The notes under the pieces are model-generated. The model was given only the letters and a program-made list of their open reading frames with translations, was not told the DNA's origin and searched no databases. Below are positions 1 through 6,930 of a stretch of 14,669 nt of DNA, piece by piece. Location: positions 1-14,669 of the forward strand of contig SVKT01000028.1 of the NCBI GenBank assembly GCA_015068335.1. Reading direction: 5' to 3'. The translations under genes were made by a program, and so were the position numbers. Source of the stretch: Oscillospiraceae bacterium. Lineage in GTDB: Bacteria > Bacillota > Clostridia > Oscillospirales > Oscillospiraceae. The first letter of the stretch is position 1. Each line of letters opens with the position of its first letter.

Positions 1-1281
1 GTGAAGAAGGCCTGGTGGAAGAAATTCGTGCAGGAGAATCCCTACAACGTGGGTCAGGACTCCGCCATTCTGATGAACCCCCAGACCTGGGTGGCCTCCG
101 GCCATCTGGGCGGCTTCGCCGATCCCATGATGGACTGCAAGGAGTGCAAGGAGCGCTTCCGCGCCGACAAACTGATCGAGGACTGGTGCGCCGAAAACGC
201 ATTTACCCTGCCCAAGCCCATCGACGCCTTCTCCCAGCAGGAGATGGCCGCCTTCGTGGAGGAGCACAACATCTGCTGCCCCACCTGCGGCAAGCATAAC
301 TTCACCGACATCCGTCAGTTCAACCTGATGTTCAAGACCTTCCAGGGCGTTACCGAGGATGCCAAGAACACCGTGTATCTGCGTCCCGAGACTGCCCAGG
401 GTATCTTTGTCAACTTCAACAACGTCCAGCGCACTACCCGCCGCAAACTGCCCTTCGGCGTGTGCCAGATCGGCAAGTCCTTCCGCAACGAGATCACCCC
501 GGGCAACTTCACCTTCCGCACCCGCGAGTTCGAGCAGATGGAACTGGAATTCTTCTGCAAGCCCGGCACGGATCTGGAATGGTTCCAGTACTGGCGCAGT
601 TTCTGCCACGACTGGCTCATTGGCCTGAATATGGCAGACGAGAACCTGCGCCTGCGCGACCACGATCCCGAGGAACTGTGCTTCTACTCCAAGGCCACCA
701 CGGACTTTGAGTTTATGTTCCCCTTCGGCTGGGGCGAACTGTGGGGCGTTGCCGACCGTACCGACTATGACCTGACCCAGCACCAGAACCATTCCGGTCA
801 GGATATGACCTACTTCGACCCCGAGACCAACGAGCGCTATGTGCCCTACGTTGTGGAGCCCTCCCTGGGCGCTGACCGCGTGGTGCTGGCTTTCCTGGTG
901 GAGGCTTATGACGAAGAAGTGGTGGACGCCGAGAAGAACGACGTCCGTGTGGTGATGCACTTCCATCCCGCGCTGGCACCCTTTAAGGTGGCCGTGCTGC
1001 CCCTGAGCAAGAAACTCAGCGAAAAGGCCCGCGAGATCCAGGCTGAACTGAGCAAGGAGTGGATGGTGGACTTCGACGAGACCGGTTCCATCGGCAAGCG
1101 CTATCGCCGTGAGGACGAGATCGGTACGCCCTTCTGCGTCACCGTGGACTTCGACACCGTGGGCGACGCCGAGAAGGAAGGCGACAACTGCGTCACCGTC
1201 CGCGACCGCGACACGATGGAGCAGGTCAGAATGCCCATCAGCGAGTTGAAGAACTACCTGCGGGAGAAACTGGCCTATTAA
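1..1281 (+). CDS. glyS: Glycyl-tRNA synthetase, dimeric class II type (5' truncated by window edge)
   Basis: Charges tRNA-Gly with glycine in the cytoplasm. The visible 426 residues hold the class II core: a Cys pair C46/C49 (DCKECK) and C92/C93/C96 (CCPTC) that fit the zinc-ribbon insertion of this subfamily, motif 2 from F161 (FRNEITPGNFTFRTREFEQM, ending in MELEFF), and motif 3 at about 290-299 (GADRVVLAFL). The C-terminal anticodon-binding domain follows (about 320-426). The first codon GTG is an internal valine, not a start: the family continues upstream with roughly 45-60 further residues, including motif 1, which lie left of the window. It ends with TAA at 1279-1281. Family assignment is very secure; the single-chain form is the one typical of Firmicutes, and not the alpha/beta tetramer. 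Gene name could also be written glyQS. Confidence 0.97.
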   Translation: MKKAWWKKFVQENPYNVGQDSAILMNPQTWVASGHLGGFADPMMDCKECKERFRADKLIEDWCAENAFTLPKPIDAFSQQEMAAFVEEHNICCPTCGKHNFTDIRQFNLMFKTFQGVTEDAKNTVYLRPETAQGIFVNFNNVQRTTRRKLPFGVCQIGKSFRNEITPGNFTFRTREFEQMELEFFCKPGTDLEWFQYWRSFCHDWLIGLNMADENLRLRDHDPEELCFYSKATTDFEFMFPFGWGELWGVADRTDYDLTQHQNHSGQDMTYFDPETNERYVPYVVEPSLGADRVVLAFLVEAYDEEVVDAEKNDVRVVMHFHPALAPFKVAVLPLSKKLSEKAREIQAELSKEWMVDFDETGSIGKRYRREDEIGTPFCVTVDFDTVGDAEKEGDNCVTVRDRDTMEQVRMPISELKNYLREKLAY

Positions 1282-1294
1282 GAAAACCCTCTTT

Positions 1295-1323
1295 GCGGGA
1301 CACGGGAGAAACCCGTGTCCCGC
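1295..1323 (+). terminator. 12-bp perfect hairpin after glyS
   Basis: Stem 1295-1306 pairs without mismatch to 1312-1323 around an AGAAA loop. Only two T residues follow (TTGC), so it is an incomplete intrinsic terminator. It begins 14 bases after the glyS stop and ends 10 bases before the ribosome binding site of the next gene. It may attenuate read-through from glyS or stabilise the glyS mRNA end. Confidence 0.5.
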
Positions 1324-1349
1324 TTGCATATCCAAAGGAGTGTGAGTCT

Positions 1350-3305
1350 TTGAAACGAAGAAATCGCCCCATTGGGCCCCAATGGCTGCGGGGTATCCTG
1401 TTTGTGCTGCTTTCGGCGGCTATGGGATATGCGATCACCCGGGCCGTGCTGCCTATCAACTTCCCCGATGCGACGGAACTGGCAAAATGGGTGGATAAAT
1501 ACCCCAACTATATTGCCCTGACGACGGTGATCTACGCCCTGCCGGTGGCGGTGCTGGGCGCCGTGACGGGACGGCTGTGGCTGGGCGGCGCCGTGACCGG
1601 CGCGGCGGCGATGGCCCTCGCGCTGGTGAACTACTTCAAGACCGCCATCAACGGCACGCCCCTGTCGCTGGCGGACTTCGGTCTTGCCACGCAACTGGGC
1701 GAGGTGGCCGGCGTTGCCGGCAGCCTGACGCCGCCGGAGGGATTCTGGCCTCTGGCGGGCCTGGTGCTGGCCTGTGTGGCGGCACTGGTCGTGACCCGGC
1801 GCCTGACGATGCTGCGGGGAAAAGGACGGTTTTTCTGCGCCACGCTGTCGCTGGCGGCACTGCTGGCTCTGTTTTCTCCCCTCTGCGCCCCGACGGTGGG
1901 CGAGGTCTTTTCCGTGGACGTCTACGCCCGGATGCCCGCCGCCCACAACAACAGTTTCCACGGGCTGACCATTGCCCTGTGGCGGGATCTGGTGGTGCAG
2001 GATATGCCTGCGCCGGAGGGATACAGCGAGGCGTCTATGCAGCGGGTGCTGGCGCGCATCGACGAACTGCTGGCGGAGGATGAGCCGGCGCAGGCGGATG
2101 ACGGCGCGGCGGTGCAGCCCAATGTCATTATGATCCTCTCCGAGGCCTTTTTCGACGTGACATCCCTGCCGGATCTCACCTATGACGCCGACCCGCTGGC
2201 CAATTTCCACGCGTTGGAAAAGGAGGGCATCAGCGGCACCTTTTACAGCCACTATCTGGGCTATGGCACCGGCTATCTGGAAATTGCGATGCAGTATGGC
2301 GTCAGCAATATGGATTTCGGCGCCAGCACCAACATCTGCTTTCTGGAAGATGAAAAGTACGAACTGTTTTCCTCCCTGCCGGAGCAGTACACCGGCAGCG
2401 GCAATTACCGCGCCGAGATGTTCCACGCCTATAACGACAGCCTGTATAACCGCACTGTTACCTATCCGCTGCTGGGCTACTCCGATCTGTCCTTCTCCGC
2501 AGACATCCAGCAGATGGGCATTGAGTGGAGCGGCAGCGTCTACGGCGGCTATTACCTGAAAGACGCCTATATGTACAAGGGGATGCTGCAACGTATGGAG
2601 GAGATCAACGCCTCCGGACAGCGCGCCTTCCTCTACGGCATTACAATGGAAAACCACCAGCCCTTTGATGTGGAAAAGTTTGGCGGCGCCTGCCAGATCG
2701 GCGTGGAGAGCGAAGTGCTCGCCCCGGAGGATCTGGAAATTGCAAAGGTGATGGTGGAGGGTATGACCCGGGCCGATCAGGCGCTGGGCGCGCTGGTTTC
2801 CGCCCTGCGGGAGAGCGACGAGCCCACCGTGGTCGTGTTCTTCGGCGACCACCGGCCCAACCTGTTCCTCACCGACGGCGACACCATCTACACCAAATAC
2901 GGCATCAGCCCCTCCAACGATATGACGGCGTGGACGCCGGAACAGGTGGCGGAACTGTATTCCACGGACTACCTCATCTGGGCCAATGACGCCGCGCTAC
3001 TGCAAGGCCGTACCGGAACGGAGCAGGACAGCAGCATCACCGCCGTGGGCCCCCAACTGCTGGATCTGACCGGCACGCCGGTCTCCCGTTACTGGGGCCT
3101 GCTGCAAAAGGTGAGTGAAGTCTGCCTTGCCAACGGCGAATTGTATTTCGCCGACGGGGAGAGCGGTATTTCCGCCTCCGAAGCCGCTGCGGCGCTGACG
3201 GAGGAACAAAGAGAACTGCTGGAACTGCGCGCCGCCGTGGTATATGACGCCTTTTTCGGCAAACACTATATTACCGCCGCGATGAACGAGCCGGCAGGCA
3301 CCTGA
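1350..3305 (+). CDS. LtaS-like phosphoglycerol transferase (alkaline phosphatase/sulfatase superfamily membrane protein)
   Basis: A 651-residue membrane enzyme of the lipoteichoic-acid synthase type, which transfers glycerol phosphate from phosphatidylglycerol to a glycan or polymer outside the membrane. Five likely membrane helices lie at about 13-33, 54-73, 76-97, 132-149 and 160-178; the outside catalytic domain follows. Metal and catalytic residues are recognisable: PNVIMILSE with E265, the candidate nucleophile T307 in GYGTGYLE, H436 in MENHQPF, and D500-H501 in FFGDHRPN. By family analogy these match E255, T300, H416 and D475/H476 of S. aureus LtaS. The chosen start is TTG 1350 because AAAGGAG at 1334-1340 is well placed; an upstream TTG at 1293 would lie inside the hairpin and has no such site. 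The exact product (LTA, another glycerol-phosphate decoration, or mere phosphatase activity) cannot be told from sequence. It has no clear own promoter and probably depends partly on glyS read-through. Confidence 0.85.
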   Translation: MKRRNRPIGPQWLRGILFVLLSAAMGYAITRAVLPINFPDATELAKWVDKYPNYIALTTVIYALPVAVLGAVTGRLWLGGAVTGAAAMALALVNYFKTAINGTPLSLADFGLATQLGEVAGVAGSLTPPEGFWPLAGLVLACVAALVVTRRLTMLRGKGRFFCATLSLAALLALFSPLCAPTVGEVFSVDVYARMPAAHNNSFHGLTIALWRDLVVQDMPAPEGYSEASMQRVLARIDELLAEDEPAQADDGAAVQPNVIMILSEAFFDVTSLPDLTYDADPLANFHALEKEGISGTFYSHYLGYGTGYLEIAMQYGVSNMDFGASTNICFLEDEKYELFSSLPEQYTGSGNYRAEMFHAYNDSLYNRTVTYPLLGYSDLSFSADIQQMGIEWSGSVYGGYYLKDAYMYKGMLQRMEEINASGQRAFLYGITMENHQPFDVEKFGGACQIGVESEVLAPEDLEIAKVMVEGMTRADQALGALVSALRESDEPTVVVFFGDHRPNLFLTDGDTIYTKYGISPSNDMTAWTPEQVAELYSTDYLIWANDAALLQGRTGTEQDSSITAVGPQLLDLTGTPVSRYWGLLQKVSEVCLANGELYFADGESGISASEAAAALTEEQRELLELRAAVVYDAFFGKHYITAAMNEPAGT

Positions 3306-3344
3306 TACTTTTCGACGGAAAAACCGCCGAAACAACGCAAAAAT

Positions 3345-3385
3345 GCCCCCGAGCGGAACGCCTGTCCGCCCGGGGGCTGTTTGAT
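3345..3385 (+). terminator. Intrinsic terminator after the LtaS-like gene
   Basis: Stem 3345-3357 pairs with 3365-3377 (13 positions, one A-C mismatch at 3352/3370), 7-base loop, followed by TGTTTGATT. A-rich sequence precedes it. The T-tract is modest but the stem is very GC-rich. A second, weaker dyad (3310-3330) lies just before it. Confidence 0.7.
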
Positions 3386-3435
3386 TCCACAAAAAGGTAG
3401 ACCTATTTTTGTTAAGACTGCGCCAAGAACAAAAC

Positions 3436-3464
3436 TTGTAATGAGTCCTGAGTTTTTGTATGAT
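3436..3464 (+). promoter_or_regulatory. Sigma-A type promoter for the purine permease
   Basis: TTGTAA (3436-3441), 17-bp spacer, TATGAT (3459-3464). Predicted start of transcription near 3471 gives a leader of about 50 nt. That leader contains a 6-bp hairpin (GGCTCG 3478-3483 with CGAGCC 3499-3504) ending just upstream of the ribosome binding site AGGGAG (3511-3516). Confidence 0.65.
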
Positions 3465-3520
3465 AATAGTATCATTGGGCTCGCGCCGCAGCGCACAACG
3501 AGCCGGAAAGAGGGAGTGTT

Positions 3521-4954
3521 ATGGAAAAGATCTTTCGACTGAAAGAGAATGGCACCTCCGTGCGCACGGAGTTGTTGGCCGGACTCACCACTTTTATGAC
3601 GATGGCGTATATCATCGCCCTGAATCCCAATCTGCTGACCAACTTCGACACGGGATCCGCCCTGTGGAACGGCGTATTTATGGCGACCTGTCTGGCGTCT
3701 GCCGTGGCAATGTTCTGTATGGCGTTCCTGGCAAACAAACCCTTCGCGCTGGCACCCGGTATGGGCCTGAACAGTTTCTTTGCTGTGGTCACCGCCAACA
3801 TCGTGGGCATCACCGGCCTGAGTTATGTGGCCTCTTTCCAGGCGGCCCTGATCATCATTTTGATCGAGGGTATCGTGTTCCTGATCCTCTCTGTGCTGAA
3901 CATCCGCGAAAAGATCGTGGAGGCCATTCCTCTGGGCGTGCGTTTCGGCATTGCGCCCGCCATCGGCATTATGCTGATGAACATCGGTCTGGGCTCCAAT
4001 GTGGGCATTTATGCCGAGGGCAACGGCTTCTCCGCCCCCTTCTATGTGATGCGTGACTTCTTCGGCGCCCTGACCCCCAGCGTCATTCAGGGCAGTATGG
4101 GCGAGGCCGGTTACAGCACGATGGTGCTGACCGTGATTACGATGTTTGTGGGTCTGTTCATTATGGTGGTTCTGGCCAAGAAGGGCATTAAGGCCGCCGT
4201 GCTGCTGGGTATGCTGGCCGCCTCTATCGTCTACTGGATCGGTCAGTTCGCCTTCCTCGGCACCAATCCCTTTGCTGCCCTTGAAGGCGCATCCTTCATT
4301 CCTCCCTTCGCCGATATGATGGAGACCACGTTCTTCAAATTCAACTTCGCCGGTCTGATGGAACTGGGCTGGTTCACCGTGATCACGCTGGTCATCACCT
4401 TCTGTATGATCGATATGTTTGACACCATCGGCACGCTGGTGGGCACTGCATCCCGCGCCGGTATGGTGGATGAGAACGGCAATATGCCCAAGATGAAGGA
4501 AGCCCTGCTGTCCGACGCCATCGGCACCGTGACCGGCGCCTGCACCGGTACTTCCACCGTCACCACCTTCATCGAGTCCGCCTCCGGCGTTGAGGTCGGC
4601 GGCCGCACCGGCCTGACCGCCCTGACCACCGGCGTGCTGTTCCTGGCCTGTATCTTCATCGCTCCTGTTGCCGCAGTCATTCCCGCCGCGGCCACCTCCG
4701 CCGCCCTGATCTATGTGGGCGTGCTGATGCTGCAAGGTCTGCGCAACGTGAACTTCGACGATCTGGATCAGATGCTGCCCGTTGCCCTGATGCTCATCGC
4801 AATGCCCGTGTCCGGCTCCATCGGCCACGCCATCGGTCTGGGCCTGATCTCCTACACCGTGGTCAAGGTCTTCACCGGCAAGGCCAAGGAAGTGTCCGTC
4901 CTGACCTATATCATCTCCCTGCTGTTCGTGTTGAAGTTCTTCCTGATCGTGTGA
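3521..4954 (+). CDS. NCS2 family purine permease (AzgA/PbuG hypoxanthine-guanine type)
   Basis: A 477-residue polytopic inner-membrane transporter, expected to import hypoxanthine, guanine or adenine with protons. It matches the AzgA/PbuG branch of nucleobase-cation symport family 2: N-terminal GLTTFMTMAYIIALNP, the MGLNSFFA segment, GVRFGIAPAIGIMLMNIGL, and the signature around D298 and D301 (MIDMFDTIGTLVGTASRAG) followed by GTSTVTTFIESASGVEVGGR, which contains substrate-site residues in the family. Length and the dense pattern of hydrophobic helices agree with 12-14 membrane segments. It has its own promoter and terminator, so it is a single-gene unit. Which purine it prefers cannot be read from sequence (pbuG and pbuO paralogs are very similar). 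No purine riboswitch core is visible in the short leader. Confidence 0.93.
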   Translation: MEKIFRLKENGTSVRTELLAGLTTFMTMAYIIALNPNLLTNFDTGSALWNGVFMATCLASAVAMFCMAFLANKPFALAPGMGLNSFFAVVTANIVGITGLSYVASFQAALIIILIEGIVFLILSVLNIREKIVEAIPLGVRFGIAPAIGIMLMNIGLGSNVGIYAEGNGFSAPFYVMRDFFGALTPSVIQGSMGEAGYSTMVLTVITMFVGLFIMVVLAKKGIKAAVLLGMLAASIVYWIGQFAFLGTNPFAALEGASFIPPFADMMETTFFKFNFAGLMELGWFTVITLVITFCMIDMFDTIGTLVGTASRAGMVDENGNMPKMKEALLSDAIGTVTGACTGTSTVTTFIESASGVEVGGRTGLTALTTGVLFLACIFIAPVAAVIPAAATSAALIYVGVLMLQGLRNVNFDDLDQMLPVALMLIAMPVSGSIGHAIGLGLISYTVVKVFTGKAKEVSVLTYIISLLFVLKFFLIV

Positions 4955-4973
4955 TCAAAGAAAAACGAATCAA

Positions 4974-5005
4974 ACGGCCGACCCGAATGGGTCGGCCGTC
5001 TTTTT
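4974..5005 (+). terminator. Strong intrinsic terminator, probably bidirectional
   Basis: Perfect 11-bp stem (4974-4984 with 4989-4999), GAAT loop, then CTTTTT on the + strand. On the minus strand the same stem is followed by a T-rich stretch (TTTGATTCGTTTTTC), so it can also end the convergent alaX-DUF6881 transcript whose last stop codon is at 5011. Confidence 0.9.
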
Positions 5006-5010
5006 GCGGT

Positions 5011-5286
5011 TTAATAGAACATTCCCATAAAGCCGTCGGGCATCTGTCGGCTCTGCTCCCAGAGATCCTCGAACTGCACCCGGGTGATCTGATGCACGTG
5101 GCCCTCGCTGCCGGCCAGTTCCTGCGGGTCTACCGGCGGGGTATCCAGATCGTCAAAGGACTCATACACGCCCACCCGAAACACCTCCACCTTGCGGCAC
5201 AGGCTGCCGGTGCGGTCCATTTCCAGAAACAGCCGCCAGGGCTCGTCCGGCTCCTCGTGTTCCCATTCGATCATATAATACTGCAT
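5011..5286 (-). CDS. Small DUF6881-like protein
   Basis: A 91-residue soluble acidic protein of unknown function. It resembles DUF6881 proteins: an N-terminal YYMIEWEHEEPDEPWRLFLE stretch (strand, then buried strand), the RKVEVFRVG segment at 31-39, and a C-terminal VQFEDLWEQS helix at 70-79. ATG 5284-5286 is chosen because AGGAGGG (5292-5298) sits 5 bases upstream; an in-frame upstream start at 5367 would overlap alaX and has no ribosome binding site. It lies 19 bases downstream of alaX on the same strand, so the two are probably cotranscribed. There is no signal peptide or membrane helix. In other genomes DUF6881-type proteins are often scattered near toxin or immunity genes, but nothing here supports such a role. 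Family call is from memory of the motif pattern and is moderate. Confidence 0.75.
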   Translation of the reverse strand: MQYYMIEWEHEEPDEPWRLFLEMDRTGSLCRKVEVFRVGVYESFDDLDTPPVDPQELAGSEGHVHQITRVQFEDLWEQSRQMPDGFMGMFY

Positions 5287-5305
5287 TGTTGCCCTCCTGA
5301 TGTGA

Positions 5306-6457
5306 TTATCGGTTGTTGAAAAACGCTTCAATGTGGGCGCGATCCGCCTGCACGCTGCCCTGAGCAAAGCCGTTTCGGCCGCCGCCCCGTCCGTTCAGCG
5401 CTGCATTCATCGCCTTGACCAGCGGCGCGATATCTGCGCCGTCGGCGCGGAGCAGCGCGTAGTTGTATGTTCCGTCCTCTCCGGCAAAGACGGCTGCAAG
5501 GCCGCCGCACCGCTGGGCTACGGCGTCCGCCAGACGGCGCACGCTGTCCGGCGCCATAGGCGGCTGCACCAGCAGGACGTCGCCCTGCCCCGCGTGGGTC
5601 TCTGCGAGGGACGCAAAGACCTGCGCTTCCAGACCGGCTGCGCGGAATTTCAGGTCAGACAGTTCCTGCGCCAGCCGTTCCACGGCGGCGAAAGTGTCAA
5701 AAGCCTTGACGGAGAGTTTCTGCCCCACGGCGCGATTCTGGTCGTAGACTTTCCCCAGATAGGTCAGCGCCCGCTGGCCGCAGAGGATCTCGATCCGCAC
5801 GCCCTCCCGGAACTTCTGGACAGACAACACTTTAATAAGCCCCACCTGTCCTGCGGTGCGGACGTGAGTGCCGCAGCAGGCGCAGCAGTCGGCGCCGGGA
5901 AATGACACGATGCGCACCTGCCCCGTCAGTTCCTTCTTACTGCGGTAGTTCAGCGCGGCGAGCGTCTTGGGGTCGGGACAGGTGATCTGCACCGGTGTGT
6001 CCGCCCAGATGCATTCGTTGGCCTTGCGCTCGGCGTCCAGCGCCTGTTCCCACGAGATCTCTGTGTTGTAGTCGATGGTGACGGTATCGGCGCCCAGATG
6101 GAAGCCCACATTGTCGCAATCGTAGTCCGCGCAGAGGATGCCGGAGATGATGTGCTCACCGGAGTGCTGCTGCATATGGTCGAAGCGGCGGGCCCAGTCG
6201 ATGGCGCCGGTGACGGCAGTGCCCGCATCCAGCGGACGGTCACAGAGGTGGCGGATCACGCCGTCCTTCTCGTGGACGTCGATGACGGCGGCGCCGCCCA
6301 GCGTGCCGCGGTCAGAGGGCTGTCCGCCGCCCTCGGGATAAAACGCCGTGCGATCCAGCACCACATTCCAGCCGCCCTTTGTCTCCTCGCAGGAGAGCAC
6401 GGTGGCGGTGAAGTCCCGGGCAAAGGCGTCCGCATAATACAGTTTTTCGGTTTCCAT
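5306..6457 (-). CDS. alaX: Alanyl-tRNA editing protein, AlaX long form
   Basis: A 383-residue free-standing editing hydrolase that removes serine or glycine wrongly attached to tRNA-Ala; it corresponds to the editing and C-terminal parts of AlaRS without the synthetase core. Seen: an N-terminal AlaX-N barrel with YPEGGGQPSDRGTLGG (40-55), the zinc/active-site HxxxH as H98-SGE-H102, and CxxxH as C194-CGT-H198, so the metal site is intact. The C-terminal third has a DHHA1-type domain ending in a glycine-rich GRGGGRNGFAQGS near 356-367. ATG 6455-6457 is taken since AAAGGA (6467-6472) is 9 bases upstream; the in-frame ATG at 6466 lies on top of that site. It is divergent from the HTH gene and heads a probable two-gene unit with the DUF6881-like gene. 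I found no convincing -35/-10 pair for it in the AT-rich upstream stretch. Confidence 0.93.
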   Translation of the reverse strand: METEKLYYADAFARDFTATVLSCEETKGGWNVVLDRTAFYPEGGGQPSDRGTLGGAAVIDVHEKDGVIRHLCDRPLDAGTAVTGAIDWARRFDHMQQHSGEHIISGILCADYDCDNVGFHLGADTVTIDYNTEISWEQALDAERKANECIWADTPVQITCPDPKTLAALNYRSKKELTGQVRIVSFPGADCCACCGTHVRTAGQVGLIKVLSVQKFREGVRIEILCGQRALTYLGKVYDQNRAVGQKLSVKAFDTFAAVERLAQELSDLKFRAAGLEAQVFASLAETHAGQGDVLLVQPPMAPDSVRRLADAVAQRCGGLAAVFAGEDGTYNYALLRADGADIAPLVKAMNAALNGRGGGRNGFAQGSVQADRAHIEAFFNNR

Positions 6458-6558
6458 AGAAAGCATTCCTTTCAGGGCAGGGAAAATGATTACAGTTTGT
6501 AAAAACAACAATAAACAATACGTTTTGTTTTCGCGGTTGGACAGGAATAGTGTACCAC

Positions 6559-6589
6559 AAGAGAGAAAAAAAGAAAAGAGGGGGGAAAA
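6559..6589 (+). repeat. 31-nt homopurine tract in the alaX/HTH divergent region
   Basis: Every base from 6559 to 6589 is A or G (A-rich at first, then a run of six G, then AAAA). It directly precedes the upstream operator of the HTH gene. It could act as an UP-element-like or bending stretch; no function can be proven from sequence. Confidence 0.6.
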
Positions 6590-6608
6590 TGTAAAGCACG
6601 CTTGACAT
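6589..6608. promoter_or_regulatory. Operator O1 (20-bp dyad covering the -35 box)
   Basis: ATGTAAAGC (6589-6597), 2-base spacer, GCTTGACAT (6600-6608): inverted repeat with 8 of 9 pairs. The single deviation from the perfect half-site (T to G at 6604) is exactly the base that makes the TTGACA -35 hexamer. Confidence 0.65.
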
Positions 6609-6630
6609 CTGAGGTTTGCTGTGGTATGGT
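6602..6630 (+). promoter_or_regulatory. Promoter of the HTH/membrane-protein unit
   Basis: Consensus TTGACA (6602-6607), 17-bp spacer, TATGGT (6625-6630) with an extended -10 TGG (6622-6624). Start of transcription is expected near 6637, inside operator O2. Confidence 0.8.
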
Positions 6631-6634
6631 TTAG

Positions 6635-6654
6635 ATGTAAAGCGGACTTTACAT
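6635..6654. promoter_or_regulatory. Operator O2 (20-bp perfect dyad at the start site)
   Basis: ATGTAAAG (6635-6642), CGGA, CTTTACAT (6647-6654): perfect 8-bp inverted repeat. It has the same half-site and overall size as O1, begins 46 bp after it, and covers the predicted transcription start. The likely ligand is the HTH protein encoded just downstream. Confidence 0.7.
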
Positions 6655-6713
6655 TAACGGGAGGCGCCCTGCGTTGTTGGCCGCAGCGGGAAGGACGCCG
6701 GAGAGGAGAGACT

Positions 6714-6914
6714 ATGAAAAATCGGATCGAAGAGATTCGAAAGGAAAAGAATATCCGGCAGGAGGAGTTTGCCGCAGCGCTGGGTGTGTCGCGGCAGACC
6801 ATCAGTTCTCTGGAAAACGGGCGGTACAATCCGTCCATCCTGCTGGCGCACAAAATTGCCGTATATTTCGGGATGACCATTGAGGATGTTTTCATTTTCG
6901 ACGAGGAAACTTAA
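6714..6914 (+). CDS. Small Cro/CI-type HTH transcriptional regulator (YgzD-like)
   Basis: A 66-residue DNA-binding protein made of a single HTH_3 (XRE family) domain: IEEIRKEKNIRQEEFAAALG (helices 1-2), then the recognition helix in VSRQTISSLENGRYNPS, and a short C-terminal tail ending DVFIFDEET. It has no ligand or dimerisation domain beyond the HTH fold. ATG 6714 is chosen because GAGGAG (6703-6708) is 5 bases upstream; longer in-frame versions would start within the promoter. A small leader hairpin (CTGCG 6669-6673 with CGCAG 6682-6686) precedes the ribosome binding site. The two matching dyads around its promoter predict autorepression. It is followed 16 bases later by a small membrane protein, a common pairing for this regulator type. 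Confidence 0.92.
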   Translation: MKNRIEEIRKEKNIRQEEFAAALGVSRQTISSLENGRYNPSILLAHKIAVYFGMTIEDVFIFDEET

Positions 6915-6930
6915 AGCAAGGAGGATCTTT

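Noticed and set aside
1..3. GTG at the first base as start codon of glyS
   Set aside because: It aligns with an internal valine of the family; about 45-60 upstream residues are missing, so the gene is truncated by the window edge.
1278..2852. 524-codon open frame antisense to the LtaS-like gene
   Set aside because: Composition is H/Q/G/R-rich without domain signatures, no ribosome binding site, and it mirrors the strongly supported + strand gene; long antisense frames are expected from the biased third codon positions here.
3386..3520. Purine or related riboswitch ahead of the NCS2 permease
   Set aside because: None of the conserved purine-riboswitch core elements is present, and the leader after the predicted transcription start is only about 50 nt.
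3266..4828. 520-codon open frame antisense to the purine permease
   Set aside because: Same reasons: low-complexity H/G/Q-rich product, and it crosses the terminator and promoter between the two + strand genes.
5287..5367. Longer start for the DUF6881-like protein
   Set aside because: The extension would overlap the alaX end, has no ribosome binding site, and does not look like the family; the ATG at 5286 has AGGAGGG at the right distance.
6458..6895. 146-codon N-terminal extension of alaX
   Set aside because: It would run through the HTH gene and its operators in antisense; the family begins at the internal Met with a good ribosome binding site.
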